Shown in pieces: positions 36,170 through 45,800 of a stretch of DNA of 64,000 nt. Every line of letters begins with the position of its first letter. The first letter of the stretch is position 1. The stretch is from an uncultured Hyphomonadaceae bacterium (GTDB lineage: Bacteria; Pseudomonadota; Alphaproteobacteria; Caulobacterales; Hyphomonadaceae), in assembly GCA_913057945.1 (NCBI GenBank), contig CAJXOF010000004.1, forward strand, positions 1 through 64,000, written 5' to 3'. Made by a program: the position numbers and the translations under genes. Under the pieces are notes generated by a model. It saw only the letters and a list, made by a program, of their open reading frames with translations, was not told the DNA's origin and made no database searches.

Positions 36170-36706
36170 ATGTTACGCGCTCTTATCGCCTCGACTGCCC
36201 TCGGACTCATGGCCCTGCCGGCCATGGCCGGCCCGGAAGCGGAAGCCGTCATCGAAGGCGCTGCCAAGCATATTTCCGATCCTGAAAAGGGACGCGAAAC
36301 CTTGCGCGACTCCATGGATCTCGACTCCGTGGCCAATTTCACTCTGGGCAAATATGCCCGCCGCGTGTCCGACGCGGATCGTGCCCGCTTTGCCGAAGCC
36401 TTCGAGACCTACCTGCTCGGCAGCTTCGAGGACCAGCGCGACAAATTCCACGATGCCGAGATTACCGTCATCGGTTCCAAGGATCGCACCCCGAAAGATT
36501 CCATTGTTGAAACCCGCGTCGCCCGTCCCGGCGAAGATCCCCAGACCGTACGCTGGCGTGTGATCGAAAAGAATGGCGAGTGGCGCGTCGTGGATGTCGA
36601 AGTGCTCGGCCTGTGGCTGGCCATCGAACAGCGCGCCCAGATTGCGGCCATCATGGACCGCCCGCGCGCCACGATTGACGATGCCATCAAGGCGCTCAAT
36701 TCCTGA
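36170..36706 (+). CDS. mlaC: MlaC-type phospholipid-binding periplasmic protein
   Basis: 178 aa with a signal peptide (GLMALPAMAG). The pattern LGKYARRVSDADRARFAEAFETYL and WRVIEKNGEWRVVDVEVLG is characteristic of MlaC/Ttg2D, which shuttles phospholipids between outer and inner membranes. Other mla genes are not next to it. Converges on the antiporter gene with a 13-base gap. Confidence 0.85.
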   Translation: MLRALIASTALGLMALPAMAGPEAEAVIEGAAKHISDPEKGRETLRDSMDLDSVANFTLGKYARRVSDADRARFAEAFETYLLGSFEDQRDKFHDAEITVIGSKDRTPKDSIVETRVARPGEDPQTVRWRVIEKNGEWRVVDVEVLGLWLAIEQRAQIAAIMDRPRATIDDAIKALNS

Positions 36707-36719
36707 TCCTGGACATGGC

Positions 36720-38540
36720 TCAGGCGGCCTCGACGACCTCTTCTTCCAGATCTTCCTTTTCATCCGCCTTTTCCTGACGGTCTGAACCGTCGCCGATCGT
36801 GAAGAGATCGGCCTCGCGGGTCAGCCAGTCGGCCAGGCCTTCGTCCGGCACGCCCAGAACCCGCAGCATGTCGGCAACCATCTCGATGCCTTTCGGCTCG
36901 CTGGCGACGAGATGCGCGCGGACATTCAATTCAAGGTACCGGTCGAGGTCGTGAATGTTCTCGACTGCGACGAGGCGGATCAGGTCGGGGAAGCGGCGCG
37001 TGAGACCGGGCGTCACTTCCTTGGACACTTCATATCGCGCCTTGCCGAGCACAACGGCGCGGGCATTGCTGCCACCGACCGCATCCATCAGCTTCACATT
37101 TGACGCATCTCCGAAGGAGACGTTGTAGCCATCGGCCACGGCAGACAGGAAGCGGTCCGGGTCTCCGTCTGTTGCGATATAAGGGATGTCGAAATCCGCG
37201 AGCGCGTCGACCGCAAGGCGGCCCGCCGCTGTCATGCCGATCACGATGACCGGGCGTTCGCCCACAGGCTCGCTCGCCGTCTCCACCGTGACCTGTTTAC
37301 GCCGGGCCAGTTCACGCGAGAGCTTGCCGCCGAGCATGGCCCAGCTCGGCGCGAGCGCCAGGGAGAGGGCTATGGCTGCGATCAGGCTGCCCATCAGGGC
37401 AGGGGGCATGTTCGCGGTGATGGAGGCGAGGGAGAGAATGACGAGGGTGAATTCCGAGCCCTGCGCCAGCAGCGTCCCGAGCTGCGTCGCACCGGGCACA
37501 CTCCACCCATTCACGCGCGCGGCGATATAGCCGAGCGCTGTCTTGATGATCAGGATGCCAAAGGCTGCAATCACGACGAGCGGCAGGTTTCGCATCAGGC
37601 CCGGCAGGTCAATCGACAGGCCGACGCTGATGAAGAAGAAAGACAGCAGGAGCCCCCGGAACGGCCCCATCTCTGTCTGTACCTGGTGGCGGAACGGCGT
37701 GCCCGACACAGCAAGCCCTGCCAGGAACGCGCCCAGCGTCAGCGACAGGCCGATGACCGCCGTGGCGCAGGCTGCAGCGAGAACGAGCAGCAGGGTGAAG
37801 GCGGTAAAGGCCTCGTCATTGCGCGTGGCGGCCAGCGTGCGGAAGACCGGATTCAGCAAATAGCGCGAGAACAACATGGCCGCCCCGAAGGCGATCAGGG
37901 CCTGCGCGAAAGCAAGCAACAGCGTCGCCGCCAGCGGGACAGCGCTCCCGTTCAGCATGTAATCGGAGACGAGCCCCGCGAGCCCCGCCATGCCGGTCTC
38001 TTCTTCCCCGAGGGAGGTGGCAAAGATCATCAGGAAGATGGCCACAATGTCCTGGAAGATCAGCACATGCGTGGCCGTCCGGCCGATCGGGCATGAATTC
38101 TGCTCCCGCTCGGTCAGGATGCGGGCGACCACGGCGGTGGAGGACAGGCCGAGGCTGAGCCCCACGGCAATGGCAATCGGCCAGGAGATGCCCAGCATGT
38201 AGAGCGCGCCGGCGCTGATCAGGCCGGTCAGCAACAGGTGCATCGGCGCAAGGCCCAGCAGGTCGCTGCGGCTTTCCTTCAGCTCTCTGAGAGAGACATG
38301 CATCCCGATGTCGAACAGGAGGAATACCACACCCAGTTCCGCCAGCAGGTGCGTGCCGCCGCTCTCATGGATCAGGTTGAGCATTCCCGGTCCGATCAGG
38401 ATTCCGGCCAGAAGGTAGCCGACAATCGGGCTGAGATTGAGCGCCCGGGAGACCAGGGCTGCTGCCGCGCCGAACCCCAAAAGGGTGATTGCAGGCACGA
38501 GCGCGCCCACGGCGTCGGCAGGGCTCATTTCAGCGGCCAT
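36720..38540 (-). CDS. CPA2-type cation:proton antiporter (KefB/YbaL-like)
   Basis: 606 aa. About twelve helices, with family segments NLSPIVGYLLAGILIGPGML and GLSLGLSSTAVVARIL. A C-terminal TrkA-N/RCK domain starts near VIVIGMTAAGRLAVDAL; its nucleotide loop is atypical (GMTAAG in place of GxGxxG), so NAD regulation may be altered. It exports K+ or Na+ in exchange for protons. The tail is Glu/Lys-rich. Confidence 0.87.
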   Translation of the reverse strand: MAAEMSPADAVGALVPAITLLGFGAAAALVSRALNLSPIVGYLLAGILIGPGMLNLIHESGGTHLLAELGVVFLLFDIGMHVSLRELKESRSDLLGLAPMHLLLTGLISAGALYMLGISWPIAIAVGLSLGLSSTAVVARILTEREQNSCPIGRTATHVLIFQDIVAIFLMIFATSLGEEETGMAGLAGLVSDYMLNGSAVPLAATLLLAFAQALIAFGAAMLFSRYLLNPVFRTLAATRNDEAFTAFTLLLVLAAACATAVIGLSLTLGAFLAGLAVSGTPFRHQVQTEMGPFRGLLLSFFFISVGLSIDLPGLMRNLPLVVIAAFGILIIKTALGYIAARVNGWSVPGATQLGTLLAQGSEFTLVILSLASITANMPPALMGSLIAAIALSLALAPSWAMLGGKLSRELARRKQVTVETASEPVGERPVIVIGMTAAGRLAVDALADFDIPYIATDGDPDRFLSAVADGYNVSFGDASNVKLMDAVGGSNARAVVLGKARYEVSKEVTPGLTRRFPDLIRLVAVENIHDLDRYLELNVRAHLVASEPKGIEMVADMLRVLGVPDEGLADWLTREADLFTIGDGSDRQEKADEKEDLEEEVVEAA

Positions 38541-38602
38541 GGAGGGGCTCTTTCATTCGGGTGGTTATGAATACCCAACGTAAGCAGAATTGGCCAAAAA
38601 TA

Positions 38603-38636
38603 AAGGCCGCCAGTTCTCCAGGGAACCGGCGGCCTT
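38603..38636 (-). terminator. Rho-independent terminator of the TorF porin gene
   Basis: AAGGCCGCC and GGCGGCCTT pair, with an inner GTTC/GAAC stem. Read on the minus strand the stem is followed by TTATTTTTGG. It lies about 64 bases after the porin stop codon. Confidence 0.8.
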
Positions 38637-38699
38637 CACCAGACTGCGCACGAAGGAGGGCAAAGTCTCGCACACAGTTTGAGAAGAAATTTTCGAGCG

Positions 38700-39374
38700 T
38701 TAGAGGCTCTTTGCGATGGTCAGCACAACGCGCTCGTCTGCGATGCCCGTATCGTCGATATCGGTATCCCAGTAGCGGAGGTCGAGATCGATGCCGACCG
38801 GCGTCGAATACGTGCCGCCGAGCGACCAGTTGGTGTAGTCGCCGCCACCATCGAAGGAATAGCTGCCGACCGATACGTCTGCTGCGAACACGTCGGTGAA
38901 GGCATACCCCGCAGAGCCTTCGACATAGATGTTCTCATTGTCCGGATCCCAATAGACGGCGCCGCCTACTTCAATGCCGCCTTCAAAGGCGTATCCCAAC
39001 GCGGCCTGCAGTTCGACGAAGTCGAGGTCTTCATCGTCCGAGTCCGGATAGGAATAGTAGATGACCCCAAGATCCCAGGAAACGCCATTGGCGAATTCGC
39101 TGGCGACACCGGCGTAAAGATCGAGTTCCACGTTCGAGTCGGAACCGTCTTCAAAGTCGATGTTCGATGCCCAGGTGCCCGCATAGAAGATGCCGTTGGC
39201 ATAGTCGAAGCCACCGGAGATGGCCATGTCTTCATTGGACTGCGAGACGCCGCGCCAGACATAGTCAGTGCTGAGAGCGACATTGCCAGACCATTCTCCC
39301 TCGGCAGCTGCCGTGCCAGCCACTGCCAGCATCGCTACCACCGCAACCCCTGCGCGTAAAAGCTGTTGTTTCAT
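38700..39374 (-). CDS. TorF-family putative porin
   Basis: 224 aa. Signal peptide (VAGTAAAEG), then an acidic beta-barrel with alternating strands and the family start STDYVWRGVSQSN. The C-terminus IAKSL ends on a hydrophobic residue, as in outer membrane barrels. The family's substrate is unknown. GGGGAAT precedes the ATG. A rho-independent terminator follows, so it is probably a single-gene transcript. Confidence 0.85.
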   Translation of the reverse strand: MKQQLLRAGVAVVAMLAVAGTAAAEGEWSGNVALSTDYVWRGVSQSNEDMAISGGFDYANGIFYAGTWASNIDFEDGSDSNVELDLYAGVASEFANGVSWDLGVIYYSYPDSDDEDLDFVELQAALGYAFEGGIEVGGAVYWDPDNENIYVEGSAGYAFTDVFAADVSVGSYSFDGGGDYTNWSLGGTYSTPVGIDLDLRYWDTDIDDTGIADERVVLTIAKSL

Positions 39375-39545
39375 GTTTTATTCCCCGTTGTTGAATCGCG
39401 CTGTTGCCAGCGCCAAGACCACGATGACGTGGCTTCATCCGGGATCAGAAACAAAATTATGGAGGTTGCTGGACCGCAAACGGATCGCCAGTATTTTGTG
39501 CACGCAGGTGCGACTATGCCTTAGACTTGGGCGTGTTGGATTCCC

Positions 39546-40361
39546 TTACCGCGCGACCAAAGGGGCGTAACCGAGATGGGTTCCGGCATCGACGAGAAGG
39601 GTTTCTCCGGTGACATGACGCGACGCATCCGACAGGAAGAAAAGTGCCGAATCCGCAATGTCGTCGGGGCCACTGGCGGCATTCAGGGGCGTCGCCGCCG
39701 CCACGGAGGCTTCCATCCGCTTGTACTGGTCTTCGTCCATCTTGTCCTTGAACCAGCGCGTGCCGATGAAGCCGGGGCAGATCGCGTTAACCCGGATCTC
39801 CGGCGCCAGCGCCCGGGCCAGGGACAACGTCATCGTGTTCAGCGCGCCCTTTGTGGCGGCATAGGCGACGGACGAGCCAATGCCCGTCACACCGGCAATC
39901 GACGATGTGTTCAGGACGGTGGCGGCGCGCCCCGTTTGGCGGTGGCTTTCAACGAGCAGGGGCTTGCAGGCCTGCATCATCAGGAAGGGGCCGGCGACAT
40001 TGACGGCGTAGAGATGCAGGAAGTCCTCTCGTGTCAGGGCGTCGAGGTCAGAATGGTCGCGGGCATGCTTTGTTGTGCCGGCATTGTTGACGAGAATATC
40101 GAGCCGTCCGAATTGCGCGGCCGCGTCGGCCAGCTTGCGGCAGCCCTCATCCGTCGACACGTCAGCCTGGACGAGGCGTGACTGTGACCCCAGCGCCTGG
40201 CAGTCGGCGGCGGTGGCTTCGCCGTCCTCGACGGATCGAGCGCAATTAATGATCACATCCGCGCCGCGCTCGGCCAGTTTCAGCGCTATGGACCGCCCGA
40301 GTCCTGTAGCGGAGCCGGTTACAATTGCCTTGCGACCGGCGAGGTCTTTCTGGTGTGTCAT
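39546..40361 (-). CDS. Short-chain dehydrogenase/reductase
   Basis: 271 aa. Cofactor loop TGSATGLGRS, NNAG, and catalytic Ser-Tyr-Lys in TSSIAG and YAATKG. C-terminal segment NAICPGFIGTRWF is typical of classical SDRs. GGGAGAAA precedes ATG 40361. Substrate not predictable; no pathway partner is adjacent. Confidence 0.88.
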   Translation of the reverse strand: MTHQKDLAGRKAIVTGSATGLGRSIALKLAERGADVIINCARSVEDGEATAADCQALGSQSRLVQADVSTDEGCRKLADAAAQFGRLDILVNNAGTTKHARDHSDLDALTREDFLHLYAVNVAGPFLMMQACKPLLVESHRQTGRAATVLNTSSIAGVTGIGSSVAYAATKGALNTMTLSLARALAPEIRVNAICPGFIGTRWFKDKMDEDQYKRMEASVAAATPLNAASGPDDIADSALFFLSDASRHVTGETLLVDAGTHLGYAPLVAR

Positions 40362-40508
40362 CGCGTTTTCTCCCGTGAATTTCCGTATGTGTATGGCTGG
40401 AATGTAGGGGGCGCGACGCAATAGTGGCAACAGGTTTCACCGAATTGGTCAAGAAAGCAGAAACCCCTGATTGCTACCTGTCGATGACTATACGGGAGAC
40501 AGGGACCC

Positions 40509-41453
40509 ATGGTCAGAACGGCCAGCGGTATTATCCAGCGCATTCAGGCCGTCTCGCACCGCTCACGGGAGGATGCGCGGCAGGTCGCGCTCGAAATGTG
40601 CTCGCGCGGGCCGAAATCCGACGCCGAGGCGCAGGCCCTGTTCGCCTTCAACACACGGATGAATGGCACCGATCTCGATTGGGACAGCCGGTTCGTTCGC
40701 GTGATGGCCAGCTATGTGCTCGCGCGGGAGGGCGCCAATGGCGCCCTGACCCAATCCAATCTCGACTGGCTGCAAGAACGGATCGTGTTGGGTGGCGGGC
40801 CACGCAACCGTAACCTGGCCGGCCTGTTCACGCGTCTGTTTCGCAAGGCCAGCCAGATCCCAGACGGCTACGGCCTGGTCGTACTCAGTCATCTCTGTGA
40901 GCAGATGGTGCGGGACGGCCGCGCGCTGGATGACATGGTCGAACAGGTCGTCGAAATCGTGTCCCGTCTCGGCACGGAGCAGGCACCCTGGCTCAGCCGC
41001 GCCGAAGCAGCGATCCTCCTGCGGGCCCATGACCAGCTTGAGGGATGCGAAAATGATCCGGCCTGGAATTTCCTGTTTTCGCGCGCCATCGGCAATCATC
41101 TGGTCGCCAGCGCTCATCCCAATCCCCACAGCGAGCGGCACGCGCTCAGCCGCAAGCACTGGCTCGACCAGAATGATGCGCATCCGGGGAAGTTTGTCGG
41201 CTGCCTTGCGCTCGGCTTCGACAAGGGACGATGGTTCGAGCAATTAGGTCACGAAGCAGAGCGCGCGCGCCTGGCCCGTCACGCCGCAAGCCTTGCCGCG
41301 AAACGTAAACCCGATGCCGCACCGATGCGCAATGTGTGGTGGCGCAAGAGCCCGCCGCCCGCTGCCATCACGACGGCAAGCCATGCCCTGGTTGACTTCC
41401 TGAACCGTGAAGCGCCAGGTCTACTGGCCGGCTTGGTGGTCGCGGCGCACTGA
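40509..41453 (+). CDS. Conserved protein of unknown function
   Basis: 314 aa, soluble, helical and basic at the C-terminus. No signal peptide or membrane segment and no motif I recognise. Segments such as HRSREDARQVALEMCSRGPK and GFDKGRWFEQLGHEAERARL look well-formed, and codon use matches the neighbours, so it is likely real. The end overlaps upstream of the ion channel gene, whose ATG lies 16 bases after its stop. Confidence 0.6.
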   Translation: MVRTASGIIQRIQAVSHRSREDARQVALEMCSRGPKSDAEAQALFAFNTRMNGTDLDWDSRFVRVMASYVLAREGANGALTQSNLDWLQERIVLGGGPRNRNLAGLFTRLFRKASQIPDGYGLVVLSHLCEQMVRDGRALDDMVEQVVEIVSRLGTEQAPWLSRAEAAILLRAHDQLEGCENDPAWNFLFSRAIGNHLVASAHPNPHSERHALSRKHWLDQNDAHPGKFVGCLALGFDKGRWFEQLGHEAERARLARHAASLAAKRKPDAAPMRNVWWRKSPPPAAITTASHALVDFLNREAPGLLAGLVVAAH

Positions 41454-41469
41454 CACGGGGAATTTTGCC

Positions 41470-41922
41470 ATGCTCTTGCTCAATCTGATTGTGGCCGGGG
41501 CTCTGGTCGCGATTACCTTCGCCATTCACTTTGCAGGGCTGGTCGGCTTGTCAGCGCTCATCCGGCGGCGGGACATGCCGCATGTGAACCTGACCACGGT
41601 GGCGGGGCAGGGGCTGGCCATCTTCTTCATCCTGATCAGCCTGTTCGCGCTCCATTCGGTGGAGATATGGGTCTTCACCTTTGCCTACCTCCTGCTGGGC
41701 GTGTTCCCGGATATCGAGACGGCCGTCTATTATTCCACTTCCTCCTTCTCGACCGTTGGCTTTGGCGATGTCGTGATCAGCCAGGACTGGCGCATGCTCG
41801 GCGCGGCGGAATCGGTGATTGGCTTCCTGTTGCTCGGCTGGTCGACCGCCTTTCTCGTCTCTGTCTCTGCGCGGGTCCGCACCTTCGAAGCTCACATCGA
41901 GCAGTTGGAAGACAAGGACTAG
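41470..41922 (+). CDS. Two-helix potassium-channel-type protein
   Basis: 150 aa from MLLLNLIVAGAL with GGGGAAT upstream. Hydrophobic N-terminal helices are followed by a pore loop with filter-like STVGFGDVV, as in Ion_trans_2 channels, and a last helix. No cytoplasmic regulatory domain follows, only a short charged tail. K+ selectivity is plausible from TVGFGD. Converges on the next gene with a four-base overlap. Confidence 0.8.
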   Translation: MLLLNLIVAGALVAITFAIHFAGLVGLSALIRRRDMPHVNLTTVAGQGLAIFFILISLFALHSVEIWVFTFAYLLLGVFPDIETAVYYSTSSFSTVGFGDVVISQDWRMLGAAESVIGFLLLGWSTAFLVSVSARVRTFEAHIEQLEDKD

Positions 41923-42896
41923 GCCGTCTTCGCATCTGGTCGCATCAGGAAGCGGGCGCCCGCGACCGCCAGCCCGACGAGCACCAGTCCGCCAATCACC
42001 AGCGTCTCCGGCTTTGCGCCCAGATATTCGAAATACTGGGTGTAGCCGTGGATGGTCAGGAACACGATCGAGGTAATCGACAGGAAGCTGCTCCGGCGTG
42101 AGGTAGCGATCACGGCCACCAGGGCGCCCACCCAGCCCAGCGTGAAGACATAATCAGGGATTGCGAGCGCGGCTTCGCGCCACTCCGACCGGTCGGACCA
42201 GCGGGTTGGCGCAAACCAGTGCTCGCCCACACGGTCGCCCCAGAGCGAGCCGACCCAGAACCCGAAATTCATCATGAAGAAGGCTGTCCGCGCTGAGACG
42301 GTGACCAGATTCGCCCAAGCGTCCGCCAACGATTTGCGCGCATGATAGAGGCCGGCGGCCAGCAGGCCGAAGACGATGATCGTGATTGTCGGTTCTTCGA
42401 CAAACAAGGCATAGCTGGCGTGCCAGTAGCCTGTGCCCGAGCCGAGAATGGCGCCAAGGGACAGGACCGCAAAGGCCGCCAGAAGGGCGGAGCGGAACCA
42501 GAGTGCTGACGCGGTCATGATGAGCGCGATCAGCAGGGTCGGCAGTGTGCCGTCCTCGACTTCCCGGAATTCCCACCCGACCCAGCCTGCCAGTCCCAGC
42601 GTGCCCATCAGGGTGAGCGCCATGCCAAGGGTTTTCAGGGAATTTCCGCGTGCGCTGCGGCGCAGGAATTCCGCGCCCCCCAGTGACAGCAGCGCCAGGA
42701 CGAGACCTGTCATGGCATTCGGAACGAGGGCAATCGTGCCGCCTGCCACGGATATGGCGCCGAAAATCAGCAGTATGTTCACCAGCAGCCCGTTCTGGCG
42801 ATCCGGCAGGGCAAAGGCCTGCAGCCGCGCCGCTTCAGCGCTGTCTATTTGACCTTTTGAGAGCAAGGCATCGAGGTCCAGCGTAATCCGGGTCAT
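41919..42896 (-). CDS. Multi-pass membrane protein (DUF2157-like)
   Basis: 325 aa. N-terminal MTRITLDLDALLSKGQIDSA is a short soluble helical region ahead of about ten helices, the arrangement of DUF2157/DUF4401-type proteins of unknown function. I use ATG 42896, nine bases after GGAG; an ATG five codons earlier is in frame. A near-perfect palindrome lies just upstream. Confidence 0.7.
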   Translation of the reverse strand: MTRITLDLDALLSKGQIDSAEAARLQAFALPDRQNGLLVNILLIFGAISVAGGTIALVPNAMTGLVLALLSLGGAEFLRRSARGNSLKTLGMALTLMGTLGLAGWVGWEFREVEDGTLPTLLIALIMTASALWFRSALLAAFAVLSLGAILGSGTGYWHASYALFVEEPTITIIVFGLLAAGLYHARKSLADAWANLVTVSARTAFFMMNFGFWVGSLWGDRVGEHWFAPTRWSDRSEWREAALAIPDYVFTLGWVGALVAVIATSRRSSFLSITSIVFLTIHGYTQYFEYLGAKPETLVIGGLVLVGLAVAGARFLMRPDAKTA

Positions 42897-42914
42897 CAGA
42901 GCATTCTCCATCAA

Positions 42915-42930
42915 TAGTGAGCGCTTACTA
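42915..42930. promoter_or_regulatory. Near-perfect 16-bp palindrome, possible TetR-type operator
   Basis: TAGTGAGCGCTTACTA matches its reverse complement at 14 of 16 positions, resembling TetR-family sites with AGTGAGCGCTCACT-like sequences. It lies in the divergent region between the DUF2157-like gene and pccA. Confidence 0.45.
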
Positions 42931-43039
42931 ACATATCTGCGGCATCGTGGCAACAGACTTCCCCTATGGGAATTGTGGACATCCCGTTTCGGGCGGCTTA
43001 GTGCAGTCGCTGAAAGACTTTACAATGGATCGAGGCAGC

Positions 43040-45043
43040 ATGTTCAAAAAGATTCTGATCGCCAACCGGGGGGAAATTGCAGTCCGGGTCATCAAGACCT
43101 GTAGACGGTTGGGTGTGCAAACGGTCGTTGTCTATTCCGACGCAGATGCGGATTCGATGGCCGTCGAGATGGCCGACGAAACGGTTTATATCGGCGCATC
43201 TCCGGCTTCGGAATCCTACCTGGTTGCCGACAAGATCATTGATGCTGTCCGCCAGACCGGCGCCGAGGCAATCCATCCCGGCTTTGGCTTCCTGTCCGAA
43301 AACCCTGTTTTCGCCAAACGGCTTGAGGAAGAGGGGATCGGCTGGATCGGTCCGAACGCCTACGCCATCGAAGCGATGGGCGACAAGATCAGCTCCAAGA
43401 AGCTTGCGGCAGAGGCCGGCGTGTCGACCGTGCCGGGCCATATGGGCCTGATCGAGGACACGAAAGAGGCCGTGAAAATCTCGCGCGAGATCGGCTATCC
43501 CGTCATGATCAAGGCGTCTGCTGGCGGTGGCGGCAAGGGCATCCGCGTCGCGGCCAATGACAAGGAAGTCGAAGAAGGCTTCCCGGCCGTGAAGGCCGAG
43601 GCAAAAGCCTCGTTCGGCGACGACCGTGTTTTCATCGAGAAATTCATCCTTGAGCCGCGCCACATCGAGATCCAGGTGCTCGGCGACAAGCATGGCAATT
43701 GCATCTACCTCGTCGAGCGCGAATGCTCGATCCAGCGCCGCAACCAGAAGGTCATCGAGGAAGCGCCCTCGCCGCTGCTCGACCCGGAAACCCGCAAGAA
43801 GATGGGCGAACAGGCTGTGGCCCTCGCCAAGGCCGTCAATTATGACAGCGCCGGCACGGTGGAGTTCGTGGCGTCTGGCGCCGACAAGGGCTTTTACTTC
43901 CTTGAAATGAACACCCGCCTGCAGGTCGAGCATCCGGTGACCGAGATGATTACCGGCGTTGATCTCGTCGAGCAGATGTTGCGCGTCGCCTATGGCGAGA
44001 AGCTGAAGCTCAAACAGTCCGACATCAAGATCAATGGCTGGGCCGTGGAAAGCCGCGTCTATGCCGAAGACCCGTATCGCAACTTCCTGCCTTCGATTGG
44101 CCGTCTGAAGCGCTTCCATGCGCCGGAAGAGGGCGCCCTGGCTGGCGGCGAAGTGCGGATGGATTCCGGGGTCCGCGAGGGCGACGAGATTTCCATGTTC
44201 TACGACCCGATGATCGCCAAGCTGATCACGCACGGCAAGGATCGCGACACCGCGCTCGACGTGCACGGCGAGGCGCTCGACCGGTTCCACATCGAAGGCA
44301 TTCAGGACAACATGCCCTTCATCGCGGCCGTGATCGACGAGAAGCGCTTCCGCTCCGGCAACATCACCACCGCCTATATCAAGGATGAGTTTCCTGAAGG
44401 CTTTGACGGTGTTGCGCCGACCGCGGAACAGGAAATCCAGCTGATCTGTTCTGCGGCCTATGTGCACGGCTTCTTCTCGCGCCGCGCAGCCGATACGAGC
44501 GGCCGCATGTCTCCGCCGACCGAAGCCCGCCGGGAATGGGTCGTCATCCTGGGTGACAAGCACCATCCCGTGACGCTGGACCTGGGCGAGAATGGCGACG
44601 CCGAAATCACCATCAATGGCGGCAAGCCGCATACGCTGGTGACGCCGTGGTATCCCGGCCAGCACCTGGTCGAGGGCCTGCTGGACGACAAGCCGTTTGC
44701 GGTGAAGTTTGCCGATCGCACGGAAGGCTATCTGTTCCGCCATCGCGGCGTGGCGCTGCGCGCGCTGGTCTGCACACCGAATGTGGCCGATTTGCATGCC
44801 CGCCTGCCGGAAAAGGAAAAGCCGGACACGTCCAAGCTGATCATTTCGCCGATGCCGGGCCTTGTCGTCTCGATGGATGTCGAGATGGGCCAGGAAGTGC
44901 AGGAAGGCGAAGCGGTCTGCGTGGTCGAGGCGATGAAGATGCAGAACATCATTCGCGCCGAAGCCAATGGCACCGTGAAGGCGATCAATGTCGGCGCCGG
45001 CGACAGCGTCGCGGCCGACGAGATCATGGTCGAGTTCGACTAG
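43040..45043 (+). CDS. pccA: Propionyl-CoA carboxylase biotin-carrying alpha subunit
   Basis: 667 aa. Starts MFKKILIANRGEIAVRVIK; the ATP-grasp carboxylase holds SAGGGGKGIR and the C-terminal biotin carrier ends with VVEAMKMQNII (biotinyl Lys). Length and end match PccA better than AccC. It carboxylates biotin for propionyl-CoA to methylmalonyl-CoA. The beta subunit is not in the window. The methylcrotonyl homologue lies at 61-63 kb. Confidence 0.9.
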   Translation: MFKKILIANRGEIAVRVIKTCRRLGVQTVVVYSDADADSMAVEMADETVYIGASPASESYLVADKIIDAVRQTGAEAIHPGFGFLSENPVFAKRLEEEGIGWIGPNAYAIEAMGDKISSKKLAAEAGVSTVPGHMGLIEDTKEAVKISREIGYPVMIKASAGGGGKGIRVAANDKEVEEGFPAVKAEAKASFGDDRVFIEKFILEPRHIEIQVLGDKHGNCIYLVERECSIQRRNQKVIEEAPSPLLDPETRKKMGEQAVALAKAVNYDSAGTVEFVASGADKGFYFLEMNTRLQVEHPVTEMITGVDLVEQMLRVAYGEKLKLKQSDIKINGWAVESRVYAEDPYRNFLPSIGRLKRFHAPEEGALAGGEVRMDSGVREGDEISMFYDPMIAKLITHGKDRDTALDVHGEALDRFHIEGIQDNMPFIAAVIDEKRFRSGNITTAYIKDEFPEGFDGVAPTAEQEIQLICSAAYVHGFFSRRAADTSGRMSPPTEARREWVVILGDKHHPVTLDLGENGDAEITINGGKPHTLVTPWYPGQHLVEGLLDDKPFAVKFADRTEGYLFRHRGVALRALVCTPNVADLHARLPEKEKPDTSKLIISPMPGLVVSMDVEMGQEVQEGEAVCVVEAMKMQNIIRAEANGTVKAINVGAGDSVAADEIMVEFD

Positions 45044-45208
45044 GAAACGTCGCCGCAAGCTGCGATTATTAACCCTGCCCTAACCAAATCGGCGCGGAAT
45101 CCCGCCGTATGGGGCAGGGGAACATTAACGAGTCATCCCTTGACCTTGCTGCTGGTGCGCCGAAAATGCGCCAGCCTTTCGTAGTGAAAGCAATCAAGGG
45201 GGCCGAAA

Positions 45209-45655
45209 ATGGTCAGTTTTCCAGACGCAGTCAAAATGTTCTTTTCCCGCTATGTGGACTTTCAGGGCCGCTCACGCCGCTCGGAATACTGGTGGGTCGT
45301 ACTCTTCAACCTGATCGTGTTCGGGGTCCTGGCAGCCCTCGCATTCGGCCTCGGCGGCAATTTCGAAACCGGTGAAATGAATCCGATCGGGATGATCTTC
45401 TTCGCCCTGATGGGCCTGTATGGCCTTGCCGTGATCATTCCGAGCATTGCCCTGTTCATCCGCCGCCTGCACGATATCAACCAGACCGGCTGGATTTATC
45501 TCGGCCTTGTCGTCGCCAGCTTCATCCCGTTCATCAATTTTCTGGCGTCAATCGCCCAGATCGTGATTGCCTGTATTCCTGGCACGGTCGGCCCGAACAA
45601 GTATGGTCCGGATCCGAAGAACCCCGGCGCAATGGCCGCCGATACCTTCGTCTAG
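45209..45655 (+). CDS. DUF805 membrane protein, first of three
   Basis: 148 aa. Typical DUF805 start FSRYVDFQGRSRRSEYWW (conserved Trp/Arg patch), about four helices, and the signature RRLHDINQTGWIYL. It ends with GPNKYGPDPKNP, the family's usual C-terminus. Function unknown. A rho-independent terminator follows, so it is likely transcribed alone. Confidence 0.9.
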   Translation: MVSFPDAVKMFFSRYVDFQGRSRRSEYWWVVLFNLIVFGVLAALAFGLGGNFETGEMNPIGMIFFALMGLYGLAVIIPSIALFIRRLHDINQTGWIYLGLVVASFIPFINFLASIAQIVIACIPGTVGPNKYGPDPKNPGAMAADTFV

Positions 45656-45681
45656 GCAATTGCCAGACACGGAGTTAAGGA

Positions 45682-45709
45682 GAGCCGGACAGTTGTCCGG
45701 CTCTTTTTT
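45682..45709 (+). terminator. Rho-independent terminator
   Basis: GAGCCGGAC-AGTT-GTCCGGCTC, a 9-bp stem with 4-base loop followed by six T. Lies 27 bases after the first DUF805 gene. Confidence 0.92.
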
Positions 45710-45800
45710 GTTGCATGTATTTATCGTTTATTGATAAGGACGCGAAACACTGTTCGCGCCTTTGAGGCGTGCGTCGCCGAATTGAGGAGACTGAAATCCT

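Noticed and set aside
42998..45058. 686-codon minus-strand frame antisense to pccA
   Set aside because: The opposite strand encodes a full biotin carboxylase with biotin motif; no domain in the antisense frame.
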